In this document: positions 11,672 through 22,644 of the stretch, piece after piece | Position numbering within the stretch: the first letter of the stretch is position 1 | Layout of the letters: the number at the start of each line of letters is the position of its first letter | Origin: Rugalucina vietnamica | Lineage: Eukaryota; Mollusca; Bivalvia; Lucinida; Lucinidae | Assembly: GCA_964017185.1 (NCBI GenBank) | Contig: OZ024874.1 | Span: forward strand, 34,944,721 to 35,008,720 | Direction of reading: 5' to 3' | DNA: 64,000 bases | Notes under the pieces: generated by a model | The model's database searches: none | What the model was told of the DNA's origin: nothing | What the model saw: only the letters and a program-made list of their open reading frames with translations | Position numbers and translations under genes: made by a program

Positions 11672-12481
11672 ACAATATTGTTATGGTTGAATTAGCATAA
11701 AAATAATATCCGCATCTCTGTTAATGACTCGAACAACATAGGTTTTAGCGAAACTGGCAAACAAAGCTTTTTTGGCGAAAAAAAGTAACAAAAATCGCAA
11801 AATATGCTTTTCAATGTGGCGGCCTTCTTGTATGCCATCATTTTAAAACCCAACTTTGATAAATTTATATCAGAAATGGAGTTTAGACACTTATACATGC
11901 ATGTTTTGATCATAAAAGTAAGCAGATAAGAAGTTTTAACACTTCTACTTTACTAAACATGCACTTTGCCATTTTTGCATGGTGGCCATCTTGAAAACCG
12001 TCCAAAATGGCGGGTCAGAACAGTGTTTGAATTAGCATGAAAATAATACCTGCATCTCTCTTCATGACCCAAACTACTTAACTGTCAGTGAAAATGTAAA
12101 AAAAAACTTTTTGGGTGAAAAAGTAACAAAAATTGTAAAATATGCTTTGCAATGTGGCGGCCATCTTGTATGCCATCCTGTAAAGACCTAATTTTGATAA
12201 ATTTACACCAGAAATGGTGTCTAGACACTTATACAAGTATGTTTTGCTCATAAAAGTAAGAGATTTAGAAGTTTTAAGAGTTCTATTAATATACAAAACA
12301 TGCACTTTGCCATTTTTGCATGGCGGCCATTTTGAAAACCGTCCAAAATGGCGTCTCGGTACCAAGATATTGAGTGTTAACATCTTGATTCTTAATCAGG
12401 GAGGTCCAATGAACAATGTTATACCACTCCCAGAGGATCCTTGGGGGGGGTGCATGGTGAGCCCTCCTGGCCCACGGAGTA
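11672..12481 (-). repeat. Right terminal inverted repeat of the nested transposon
   Basis: Reverse complement of the left TIR with scattered mismatches and small indels. It includes the same two CCATTTTGGACGG-type blocks (near 12000 and 12340) and ends GGCCCACGGAGTA at 12481, followed by the AGG duplication. Confidence 0.85.
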
Positions 12482-12951
12482 AGGTCATCATAGAACTTGT
12501 CCTTGACCTCATCTGGATTGGTCATTGTGGGTGCATAAGCACTGACAATAGTTGCATGTTTATTGCCTGACAGAGGAAGTCTCAATGTCATTAGACGGTC
12601 ATTAATGCCTTTTGGCAATCCTGACAGCTTACCAACAAGTTCTGTTTTGATGGCAAAGCCAACTCCTGCTTCACGCCTCTCTTCACTTTTGCGTCCACTC
12701 CAGAAGAAGGTGTATCCAGCACCAACTTCTTTGATCTCCCCAACATCTGCGAACCGAGTCTCACTCAATGCAGCTACCTGTATATCATACCTCCCAAGTT
12801 CTCTGCCCACAAGGGCCGTTCTACGCTGTGGTCTATCTGACCCAGCACTATCCATTAAAGTGCGCACATTCCATGCGCCAATCCGTAAGGGGATTACTCT
12901 AGCTTTTTTCTTTGTATTTCGACCGCTTAAGGGGATCCCCGCTGATCGCGG
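12482..12951 (-). pseudogene. LINE APE endonuclease, first half
   Basis: The frame opens after a TAA at 12952-12954 and reads [12 protein letters not shown], the AWNVRTL start motif of apurinic-type LINE endonucleases. It continues through [12 protein letters not shown] with the catalytic glutamate, the AGVGFAIKT strand and IVSAYAPT, and ends at KDKFYDDL, where the nested transposon begins. No good ATG precedes the domain, so the native start is uncertain. Joined in concept to 8683 downward it would form one endonuclease-reverse transcriptase of roughly 1090 residues, a usual length for a LINE ORF2. It nicks the target DNA for priming; this copy is destroyed by the insertion. Confidence 0.85.
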
Positions 12952-13839
12952 TTAACCAGCCAGGGGGTTTGAAGCAGGCAATTGTTTAGGGCACCTTTTC
13001 TAGCCCCTTCCCCATGCTACGGGGGTGAGCAGTGCGGTCCTAAATAGGTCTGCTCAGTCACTTAGCCGACTGCCGAATTCTGCTTACTGCTTCTCCTCAC
13101 AGAAAACGACCATTAGAACTGAGCCGCCTGTGTGCAGGTCTGCAACTACAGCTCCCAGTGTGTCCTACACCTGCTGCTTCGCCACTCGCCCATCGCCACA
13201 GGACTTTGTAGGTATGTGGGTGCAAGTGTGATGAAATTGTTGTGTATGCAAGTGCTTGTGTGTTGAGAAATAAGATGACATGCGCTATGAAATTGGATTA
13301 TGGTGAGGAAGATGTGCGCAACGTCAACCTCACTCTCTAGTCCTCGCCCAGCTGCGCCCAGAGGCAAGACACATGTCAAGACGTCTGGAGTTGGGTTTGG
13401 ATGCAGTGGATGACCGTAACATCTTTAGTGCCTTGTCACGCTCTGCATGTTCCACAACATGTTGCTGTATCGCTTTCTGAACCGTTGAATCAGATGATTT
13501 CTTCCGCTCCATCTACCGAAACAGTCTTTGCATATCTGGACTAGGCATATCCAGACACACAGGTTTGATTTTGGAGTTTCCTTCTAGATGAATTGCTGGC
13601 CACAGCTGAAGAGCTCCATCTACCCTTTCTTAGGTTTTGTTTAGAGACCTGTAAACTCCTAGGAGGGCTGTCAACCAAGACTAATGAGTTCCCCCTGCCC
13701 AGCTAGATTTTGTGTAGAGAACTAGCTTAACTCCTAGATGAGTTGCCTTCCAAGGCTAACGAGCCCCATCTGCACCGCATGACAACAGGTAGTACTGATT
13801 ACATGTTACAGTAGCAGTTAAACTGACCTGACCTGTATA
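12952..13839 (-). other. 5' region of the LINE with about 75-bp monomers
   Basis: No ORF1 of normal size is visible, only 60-77 codon frames. From about 13580 to 13790 a diverged unit of about 75 bp repeats three times; each copy has an ACTCCTAGATGAGTTGCC-like segment and an AACGAGCCCCATCTGC-like segment. Tandem 5' monomers are known promoter arrangements in some LINEs. The 12940-13100 part is GC-richer. The element ends at 13839, followed by ACACTT. Confidence 0.6.
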
Positions 13840-13845
13840 ACACTT
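13840..13845. other. Target-site duplication (right), ACACTT
   Basis: Matches 5840-5845; satellite sequence continues at once (ACTGTTATAATGTTGAC). Confidence 0.8.
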
Positions 13846-16800
13846 ACTGTTATAATGTTGACACTAACGGTTGTAACTGCAACGCTTAATTTTAACGTGT
13901 TGCCACTAACGCTTGCAACTGCAATGCTTAATGTTAACGTGTTGCCTTTAAAGGTTGCAACTGCAACGGTTAGTGCTTACTAACGTTTGCAACTGAAACG
14001 CTTAGCTTTAACGTGTTGCCACTAACGCTTAATGTTAACGTCTTGCCATTAAAGGCTGCAACTGTAACGGTTAGTGCTTACATGTTGACACTAACGTTTG
14101 CAACTGTTTTAACGGTTGCAAATGCAAAGCTTAGTGTTTACTGTTGCCATTTACGGTTTTAACTACAACGCTTAGTTTTAACGTGTTGACACGGTTTTAA
14201 CGGTTGCAAATGCAAAGCTTAGTCTTTACGTGTTGTCATTGACGGTTTTAACTGCAACGCTTAGTTTTAACATGTTGCCACGGTATTAACGGTTGCAAAT
14301 CCAATGCTTAGTGCTAACGTGTTGCAATTAACGGTTATAACTACAACGCTTAGTTTTAAAGTGTTGACTTGGTTTTAATGGTTGCAAATGCAAAGCTTAG
14401 TGTTTACGTGTTGTCATTAACGGTTTTAACTGCAACGCTTAGTTTTAACGTGTTGCCACGGTATTAACGGTTGCAAATCCAATGCTTAGTGCTAACGTGT
14501 TGCAATTAACGGTTATAACTACAACGCTTAGTTTTAACGTGTTGGCATGGTTTTAATCTTTGCAAATGCAAAGCTTAGTGTTTACGTGTTGTCATTAACG
14601 GTTTTAACTACAACGCTTAGTTTTAACGCATTGTAACCGCAATGCTTAGTGTTAACGTGTTGTCATTAACGGTTGCAACTGCAACGCTTAGTGTAAACAT
14701 GTTGACACTAACGGTTGCAACTGCAATGCTAAGTGTTAACATGTTGACATAAACGGTTGCAACGTGTTAACGTAATGAAATTAATGTAAGCAAATGCTAC
14801 ACTTATAATGTTGACACTAACGTTACGTAAGCAAATGCTACACTTATAATGTTGACACTAAAGGTTGTAACTGCAACGCTTAGTTTTAACGCATTGTAAC
14901 CGCAATGCTTAGTGTTAACGTGTTGTCATTAACGGTTGCAACTGCAACGCTTAGTTTTAACGTGTTGCCACTAACGCTTGCAACAGCAATGCTTAATGTT
15001 AACGTGTTGCCTTTACAGGTTGCAACTACAACGGTTAGTGCTTACATGTTGACACTAACGTTTGCAACTGCAACGCTTAGCTTTAACGTGTTGCCACTAA
15101 CCCTCCATGTTAACGTCTTGTCATTAAAGGTTGCAACTGTAACGGTTAGTGCTTACATGTTGACACTAACGTTTGCAACTGTTTTAACGGTTGCAAATGC
15201 AATGCTTAGTGTTTACGTGTTGCCATTAACGGTTTTAACTATAACGCTTAGTTTTAACGTGTTGACACGGTTTTAATGGTTGCAAATGTTGCTTAGTGTT
15301 TAAGTGTTGTCTGTTGTCATTAACGGTTTTAACTGCAACGCTTAGTTTTAACATGTTGCCACGGTATTGACGGTTGCAAATCCAATGCTTAGTGCTAACG
15401 TGTTGCAATTAACGGTTATAACTACAACGCTTAGTTTTAACGTGTTGACATGGTTTTAATGGTTGCAAATGCAAAGCTTAGTGTTTACGTGTTGTCATTA
15501 ACGGTTGCAACTGCAACGGTTAGTGTAAACATGTTGACACTAACGGTTGCCACTGCAATGCTTAAGTGTTGACATAAACGGTTGCAACGTGTTAACGTGT
15601 TGAAATTAACGTAAGCAAATGCTACACTTACTGTTATAATGTTGACACTAACGGTTTAGTTTTAACGTGTTGCCACTAACGCTTGCAACTGCAATGCTTA
15701 ATCTTAACGTGTTGCCTTTAAAGGTTGCAACTGCAACGGTTAGTGCTTACATGTTGACACTAACGTTTGCAACTGCAACGCTTAGCTTTAACGTGTTGCC
15801 ACGAACGCTTAATGTTAACGTCTTGCCATTAAAGGTTGCAAATGTAACGGTAAGTTCTTACATGTTGACACTAACGTTTGCAACTGTTTTAACGGTTGCA
15901 AATGCAAAGTTTAGTGTTTACGTGTTGCCATTAACGGTTTTAACTACAACGCTTAATTTTAACGTGTTGACACGGTTTTAACGGTTGCAAATGCAAAGCT
16001 TAGTGTTTACGTGTTGTCATTAACGGTTTTAACTGCAACGCTTAGTTTTAACGTGTTGCCACGGTATTAACGGTTGCAAATCCAATGCTTAGTGCTAAAG
16101 TGTTGCAATTAACGGTTATAACTACAACGCTTAGTTTTAACGTGTTGGCATGGTTTTAATCTTTGCAAATGCAAAGCTTAGTGTTTACGTGTTGTCATTA
16201 ACGGTTTTAACTACAGCGCTTAGTTTTAACGCATTGTAACCGCAATGCTTAGTGTTAACGTGTTGTCATTAACGGTTGCAACTGCAACGCTTAGTGTAAA
16301 CATGTTGACACTAACGGTTGCAACTTCAATGCTAAGTGTTAACATGTTGACATAAACGGTTGCAACGTGTTAACGTGTTGAAATTAATGTAAGCAAATGC
16401 TATACTTATAATGTTGACACTAACGTAACGTAAGAAAATGCTACACTTATAATGTTGACACTAAAGGTTGTAACTGCAACGCTTAGTTTTAACGCATTGT
16501 AACCGCAATGCTTAGTGTTAACGTGTTGTCATTAACGGTTGCAACTGCAACGCTTAGTTTTAACGTGTTGCCACTAACGCTTGCAACAGCAATGCTTAAT
16601 GTTAACGTGTTGCCTTTAAAGGTTGCAACTGCAACGGTTAGTGCTTACATGTTGACACTAACGTTTGCAACTGCAACGCTTAGCTTTAACGTGTTGCCAC
16701 TAACCCTCCATGTTAACGTCTTGTCATTAAAGGTTGCAACTGTAACGGTTAGTGCTTACATGTTGACACTAACGTTTGCAACTGTTTTAACGGTTGCAAA

Positions 16801-17089
16801 TGCAATGCTTAGTGTTTACATGTTGTCATTAACGGTTTTAACTATAACGCTTAGTTTTAACGTGTTGACACGGTTTTAATGGTTGCAAATGTTGCTTAGT
16901 GTTGTCTGTTGTCATTAACGGTTTTAACTGCAACGCTTAGTTTTAACATGTTGCCACGGTATTGACGGTTGCAAATCCAATGCTTAGTGCTAACGTGTTG
17001 CAATTAACGGTTATAACTACAACGCTTAGTCTTAACGTGTTGACATGGTTTTAACGGTTGCAACTGCAACGCTTAGTGTAAACAAGTTG

Positions 17090-18290
17090 ACACTAACGGT
17101 TGCCACTGCAATGCTTAAGTGTTGACATAAACGGTTGCAACGTGTTAACGTGTTGAAATTAACGTAAGCAAATGCTACACTCACTGTTATAATGTTGACA
17201 CTAACGGTTTAGTTTTAACAACTGCAATGCTTAATCTTAACGTGTTGCCTTTAAAGGTTGCAACTGCAACGGTTAGTGCTTACATGTTGACACTAACGTT
17301 TGCAACTGCAACGCTTAGCTTTAACGTGTTGCCACTAACCCTCCATGTTAACGTCTTGTCATTAAAGGTTGCAACTGTAACGGTTAGTGCTTACATGTTG
17401 ACACTAACGTTTGCAACTGTTTTAACGGTTGCAAATGCAATGCTTAGTGTTTACGTGTTGTCATTAACGGTTTTAACTATAACGCTTAGTTTTAACGTGT
17501 TGACACGGTTTTAATGGTTGCAAATGTTGCTTAGTGTTTACGTGTTGTCTGTTGTCATTAACGGTTTTAACTGCAACGCTTAGTTTTAACATGTTGCCAC
17601 GGTATTGACGGTTGCAAATCCAATGCTTAGTGCTAACGTGTTGCAATTAACGGTAACCGTTATAACTACAACGCTTAGTTTTAACGTGTTGACATGGTTT
17701 TAACGGTTGCAACTGCAACGCTTAGTGTAAACATGTTGACACTAACGGTTGCCACTGCAATGCTTAAGTGTTGACATAAACGGTTGCAACGTGTTAACGT
17801 GTTGAAATTAACGTAAGCAAATGCTACACTTACTGTTATAATGTTGACACTAACGGTTTAGTTTTAACAACTGCAATGCTTAATCTTAACGTGTTGCCTT
17901 TAAAGGTTGCAACTGCAACGGTTAGTGCTTACATGTTGACACTAACGTTTGCAACTGCAACGCTTAGCTTTAACGTGTTGCCACTAACCCTCCATGTTAA
18001 CGTCTTGTCATTAAAGGTTGCAACTGTAACGGTTAGTGCTTACATGTTGACACTAACGTTTGCAACTGTTTTAACGGTTGCAAATGCAATGCTTAGTGTT
18101 TACGTGTTGTCATTAACGGTTTTAACTATAACGCTTAGTTTTAACGTGTTGACACGGTTTTAATGGTTGCAAATGTTGCTTAGTGTTTACGTGTTGTCTG
18201 TTGTCATTAACGGTTTTAACTGCAACGCTTAGTTTTAACATGTTGCCACGGTATTGACGGTTGCAAATCCAATGCTTAGTGCTAACTTAG
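17090..18290. repeat. 649-bp higher-order repeat, two copies
   Basis: Segments around 17227-17640 and 17876-18290 match almost base for base at an offset of 649. Both share the CCCTCCATG variant monomer and the GTTTTAACAACTGCAATGC junction. The second copy ends in a fused junction (GCTAACTTAGCTTTAACG) near 18285. Confidence 0.75.
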
Positions 18291-19050
18291 CTTTAACGTG
18301 TTGCCACGAACGCTTAATGTTAACGTCTTGCCATTAAAGGTTGCAACTGTAACGGTAAGTTCTTACATGTTGACACTAACGTTTGCAACTGTTTTAACGG
18401 TTGCAAATGCAAAGTTTAGTGTTTACGTGTTGCCATTAACGGTTTTAACTACAACGCTTAGTTTTAACGTGTTGACACGGTTTTAACGGTTGCAAATGCA
18501 AAGCTTAGTGTTTACGTGTTGTCATTAACGGTTTTAACTGCAACGCTTAGTTAATAAATCCAATGCTTAGTGCTAACGTGTTGCAATTAACGGTTAGTTT
18601 TAACGTGTTGACATGGTTGCAAATCCAATGCTTAGTGCTAACGTGTTGTAATTAACGGTTATAACTACAACGCTTAGTTTTAACGTGTTGACATGGTTTT
18701 AATGGTTGCAAATGCAAAGCTTAGTGTTTACGTGTTGTCATTAACGGTTTTAATTGCAACGCTTAGTTTTACCGTGTTGCCACGGTATTAACAAATGCAA
18801 AGCTTAGTGTTTACGTGTTGTCATTAACGGTTTTAACTACAACGCTTAGTTTTAACGCATTGTAACCGCAATGCTTAGTGTTAACGTGTTGTCATTAACG
18901 GTTGCAACTGCAACGCTTAGTGTAAACATGTTGACACTAACGGTTGCAACTGCAATGCTAAGTGTTAACATGTTGACATAAACGGTTGCAACGTGTTAAC
19001 GTGCTGAAATTAAAGTAAGCAAATGCTACACTTACTGTTATAATGTTGAC

Positions 19051-19098
19051 AGTTAGTGTCAACCGTTGCAGTTAAAACCGTTGCAGTTACAACCGTTA
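19051..19098 (-). repeat. Inverted satellite patch
   Basis: AGTTAGTGTCAACCGTTGCA... to ...ACAACCGTTA is satellite sequence in reverse orientation inside an otherwise uniformly oriented array. It is followed at once by forward GGTTGTAACTGCAACG, which could form a short hairpin. Confidence 0.75.
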
Positions 19099-19592
19099 GG
19101 GTTGTAACTGCAACGTTTAGTTTTAACGTGTTGTCACTAACGCTTGCAACTGCAATGCTTAATGTTAACGTGTTGCCTTTAAAGGTTGCAACTGCAATGG
19201 TTAGTGCTTACATGTTGACACTAACGTTTGCAACTGTAACGCTTAGTGTTAACATGTTGGCACTAACGGTTGCAACTGCAATGCTTAGTGTTAACATGTT
19301 GACAAACGGTTGCAACGTGTTAACGTCTTGAAATTAACGTAAGCAAATTCTACACTTAGTGTTATAATGTTGACACTAACGGTTGTAACTGCAACGCTTA
19401 GCTTTAACGTGTTGCTACTATAGCTTGCAACTACAATGCTTAATGATAACGTGTTGCCATTAAAGGTTGCAATTGTAACGGTTAGTGCTTACATGTTGAC
19501 ACTAACGTTTGCAACTGTTTTAACAGTTGCAAATGCAAAGCTTAGTGTTTACGTGTTGCCATTAGCAGTTATAACTGCAACGCTTAGTTATA

Positions 19593-20112
19593 CTTGAGGC
19601 CACGTGACCTACCCGCATACAATATGGCGGAAATAGTCATAATTTTCAAAGCAAGTTATTAAGATGGACTGTGATGAAATTATTGTCAATGGACTGTGAT
19701 GAAATTATTGTCTGAATGGTAAAAGTAGGTCTGAATGGTAAAAGTAGGTATACATTGCATTTGATTTACGACCGAGTTCAGGCCTCTTGATTTACCGCTT
19801 GCTCGGAGCATTCGCAGAACTCATAAAATTGCCAACGCAAGCCCAAATCAAAATAAAAATTCCGCTGTTTTCATTTTGACTTCAAAACAAATATACTTCT
19901 CAAACTTTGAAAGGGACTAAAATTTTATTTTTGTTCACAGAACGTACCGGTAATCTAGCACCCAAAATTTTGCTAGAGATATACTGACTGACCAAAGAAA
20001 CGCTACACCCTAAAATTGAGATTTTCTTATAACGTAGAAAACATTGGGTATTTTCTCTTGCTTCTTTAAACACCCTCTGTATACAGAGTAAGAGTTTAAT
20101 AAATAGAGGATA
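19593..20112. other. Non-satellite spacer with small tandem duplications
   Basis: GGACTGTGATGAAATTATTG is present twice in tandem at about 19664-19710, and CTGAATGGTAAAAGTAGGT twice at about 19712-19749. No gene recognised. Confidence 0.6.
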
Positions 20113-20259
20113 TTTGCTTTTTTGAGGTGAATACCAAATATATTTCATCAAGTGAGTTGAAAACATCAGAATTTTCACGAGTGCGCAGCACGAGTGAAAA
20201 TTATTATGTTTTCAACTCACGAGATGAAATATATTTGGTATTCACCGAAAAAAAGCAAA
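20113..20259. repeat. Hairpin (imperfect palindrome) element 1
   Basis: Arms of about 65 bp, containing GGTGAATACCAAATATATTT and GAGTTGAAAACAT on the two strands, flank a GC-rich core CGAGTGCGCAGCACGAG that is itself a small hairpin. The whole could fold on itself almost end to end. No coding capacity. Confidence 0.85.
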
Positions 20260-21506
20260 TTTTCTTTTCTACGGCCTTAGTGTATTATTGAAACAAGAAC
20301 CTCTTTCTAGTTATTCTTGAGTTAATACCTTTATAGGCCTATACTTAAAACCAGTTTTGAAATGGACTATTCCGAAGTGGGTGTGCTCACTTCTGAATTA
20401 TTGCAAAAAGTGTATTTATTGAATTTTGACGAGTTTCAAAAGCTGATGTTTTGATATTATGTGGTCTCTGTAAAAATTAAAAGGTACTCATTTGTCTATA
20501 TAGTGAGTTTTTGCTTCTCGAAATTTGGTTAAGAAGTACCTGAATCACCCTTGGACTACCAACTTCGAAATACGTCATAAGTCAGGAAGCAGTTCCATTA
20601 ATTTAATAATGGCGTCCTTTCATGAAGCAGTTTCATTCATGGATTTATATTTAGTGATCATATTTCAGGAGTTATTCATGATGTAGCCTAATAATCATTG
20701 TATTAGGATGAAACGTATTCTATTATCAAAGCATTGCTACATAGAATATAGTGTCAAAGCAACTAGTTTTATTATTTCGGTTGACATTAAATCAATATGG
20801 GCTGGTCCATTTGAGACCGTTACAACATTGCCTTCAATCGAAACGGGGTGTAAAGAAAAGAATGAACATGATTCACTGCTTTCTGTTTCATAACTGTGTA
20901 TAATAAATTTTACAAGGAAGGTCCAAATTGGTCATTTTGAAATTATAATGAACAAAATCTAGTACTTAGAATGTAGAAATTGAATGATTAATTGTTTTAT
21001 TCACTTGACATACCTGTAAAACGTGTTATTCACTATAATAGACTAATCCAAACTTCCAGCACACTTACTACCAATTATCAATGAAGGGTTGTTCCATTTG
21101 CTACACAGGGGTGTAAACAAATGCTTCCGCATGCTTCCGTTGCTTTCTATTTTATAACTCATGTTCATTAATCCCCAATCACGAGAAAATGTCTTTTCAA
21201 AGACAACTTGTGAAAAAAATCTAACATTTAGTATGTAGAACTATATGTAATTTAGTTTGTTTTCTTATTATACCTGTAAGTCAATAGAATGGGCAAATCA
21301 AATATTCCAAAAATAGATTGTCTTCCTTGCAATTTGGGTAAAATACATCACCAAGTATGGTGTACTGGAAGGGTCAAAATGACCGAAGTGGTAAACCTAT
21401 TTCGAAATAGACATGCACCCGCAAATGTAGGGGTGCACCCACATATTTAGAGATTCACCCCTATTTTAAGATAGAGGTTAACCCCTAGAATGCCGGTACA
21501 CCGTCA
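20260..21506. other. Low-copy AT-rich DNA, no gene seen
   Basis: No frame above about 61 codons and no recognised motif. GGAAGGGTCAAAATGACC at about 21368 contains the near-palindrome GGTCAAAATGACC and resembles, inverted, the 3' end of the frame at 22645. Confidence 0.4.
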
Positions 21507-21711
21507 TAGATTGTGATTTTGTCTGGTAGTCCGTTTGATTGTGACTGCTTGGTGGCACTGTTGAGTGTGACTCTTCCAGGTAGTCGTGTCTGTATTGTTG
21601 TACGTATCATATGTATGTATCATATTAAATACTATGTTATGTTCAGTTACATGCACTGTGTATGTGACATGTTATTTCACATATGTGGCGTTATGTTATG
21701 TTGCATATATA
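21507..21711 (+). repeat. Dispersed repeat, copy 1, interrupted by a MITE
   Basis: The run from GATTGTGATTTTGTCTGGTA through GGTGGCACTGTTGAGTGTGA and the ATGTTATGTTGCATATAT tract matches 46834-47060 closely. It continues after the MITE at 22612-22660 (TATAATGTTAGGTTACATAT), also matched at 47050-47095. The other copy therefore shows the uninterrupted arrangement. Confidence 0.8.
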
Positions 21712-22611
21712 CTGAGCCAAACTTATAACGCAACACGGTTAAGGCATATTTTTCGCATCTTGGTGTAATGCAAGACGGTCTACCAGACATATGCTGGTCA
21801 GCAATCGCCAGTGAATGAATAAATTGGGTACAAAAAATTTGGTTTTCAGAGCATGGGTCACTGAGCTCGAATCTGATTGGTCAAAACGGTTATTTGGGTG
21901 GCATGTGCCTCCTGAGAAATTCTTGAAGTCAGTTTTAACGTAAATTGCTTCTTTATGGATCGTCCAGTGAAGCTGTTTGAGGTTATTGCAAAATGCCTTC
22001 CATTTGTACCCAAAACTTTCAATCAAAGTTTGAATCATTGAAAATTGAACGTTTAATACTGTGTATTCCATTGAACGCAATAGAGAATGGAATTTGTGAC
22101 AAATTCTAACGGCAAATGTTTTTAATGAAACCTTTGTGGAAGCATGTTCTTTCCGTCATTCAGCATTTTTAGAAAACACAATAGCATCCAATTGTTGTGT
22201 CAGGACCGACTGTTACAAATGTTAAAATGTGAGTAAACTTGAATGGTTAGGGTTGAAAATGAGTCACCATCTCTGCTCAAATTGAGCAAAATTGATCTTT
22301 GGACTGTAAAATTTTTCATTGGCTAAAGTGGAGTAGGGATTATCCTGAAAACCGACATTAATTTCTAGGGTACGAATACACGTCACATGTCGCGTTCTGG
22401 AAAATCCCAATGCATTTCATTTTTTGCCAAGACCCTACCTCTGAAAAATGATTAATTTCTTGAGACGCATAACACAAAATGTTACAACCAAGATGTTGTG
22501 AGATGTGTCGATCGTCCGGTAATCTAATTCAGTAGAGACAAAGTTAATTTGATAACGTTCCGGAGTAGAACATTAAAAATAAACCGATGTTGTGTTATAA
22601 GTTTGGCTCAG
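21712..22611. mobile_element. 900-bp MITE with TA target site
   Basis: The ends are inverted repeats of about 25 bp starting CTGAGCCAAACTTATAAC and ending GTTATAAGTTTGGCTCAG, flanked by TA on each side. The dispersed repeat on either side is continuous in the copy at 46.8-47.1 kb, which serves as an empty site. TA duplication and size fit a non-autonomous Tc1/mariner-type element. An open frame of 113 codons inside (minus, 22080-21739) has no transposase motif that I recognise. Confidence 0.8.
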
Positions 22612-22644
22612 TATATAATGTTAGGTTACATATGTAATATTATG

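Larger units (their letters stand above)
8684..12481. mobile_element. 3.8-kb inverted-repeat DNA transposon nested in the LINE
   Basis: The ends are perfect mirror images, TACTCCGTGGGCCAGGAGGG at left and its complement at right. Terminal inverted repeats run about 800 bp on each side, and the 3-bp duplication AGG flanks them. The internal part (about 9490-11670) has no recognisable transposase, a second inverted-repeat pair and a SINE, so it is probably non-autonomous. Three-base duplications occur in PIF/Harbinger, EnSpm/CACTA and some Academ elements, but neither a TWA target nor CACTA ends are present, so I leave the superfamily open. Confidence 0.85.
5846..13839 (-). mobile_element. Non-LTR retrotransposon inserted in the satellite, itself split by a transposon
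   Basis: An APE-type LINE on the minus strand, about 4.2 kb once the nested 3.8-kb element is discounted. In order from its 5' end (right side) it has a 5' region with about 75-bp monomers (to 12952), an apurinic-type endonuclease (12951-12482, then 8683 onward), a reverse transcriptase with a YADD box, and a C2H2-like finger just before the stop at 5881. The 3' untranslated part is only about 35 bp. ACACTT flanks both ends, so the copy is close to full length. The short 3' end and endonuclease style suggest the RTE/BovB side of LINE diversity, but I cannot confirm the clade. A premature stop and two frameshifts make it dead. Confidence 0.85.
13846..19592. repeat. 42-bp satellite array, right block
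   Basis: Same monomer family and orientation as 1190-5845, continuing the interrupted array. Longer periods are visible: about 1603 bp (14905 versus 16508 regions) and 649 bp (17227 versus 17876 regions, nearly identical). Open frames of 60-123 residues of the LTLTFATATLSF type are again phase artefacts. The array decays near 19400-19592, where it meets non-repetitive DNA at ATACTTGAGGCC. Confidence 0.95.

Noticed and set aside
8684..12481. Assigning the nested transposon to PIF/Harbinger because of its 3-bp duplication
   Set aside because: The target is AGG, not TWA, and no transposase or Myb-like protein is seen.
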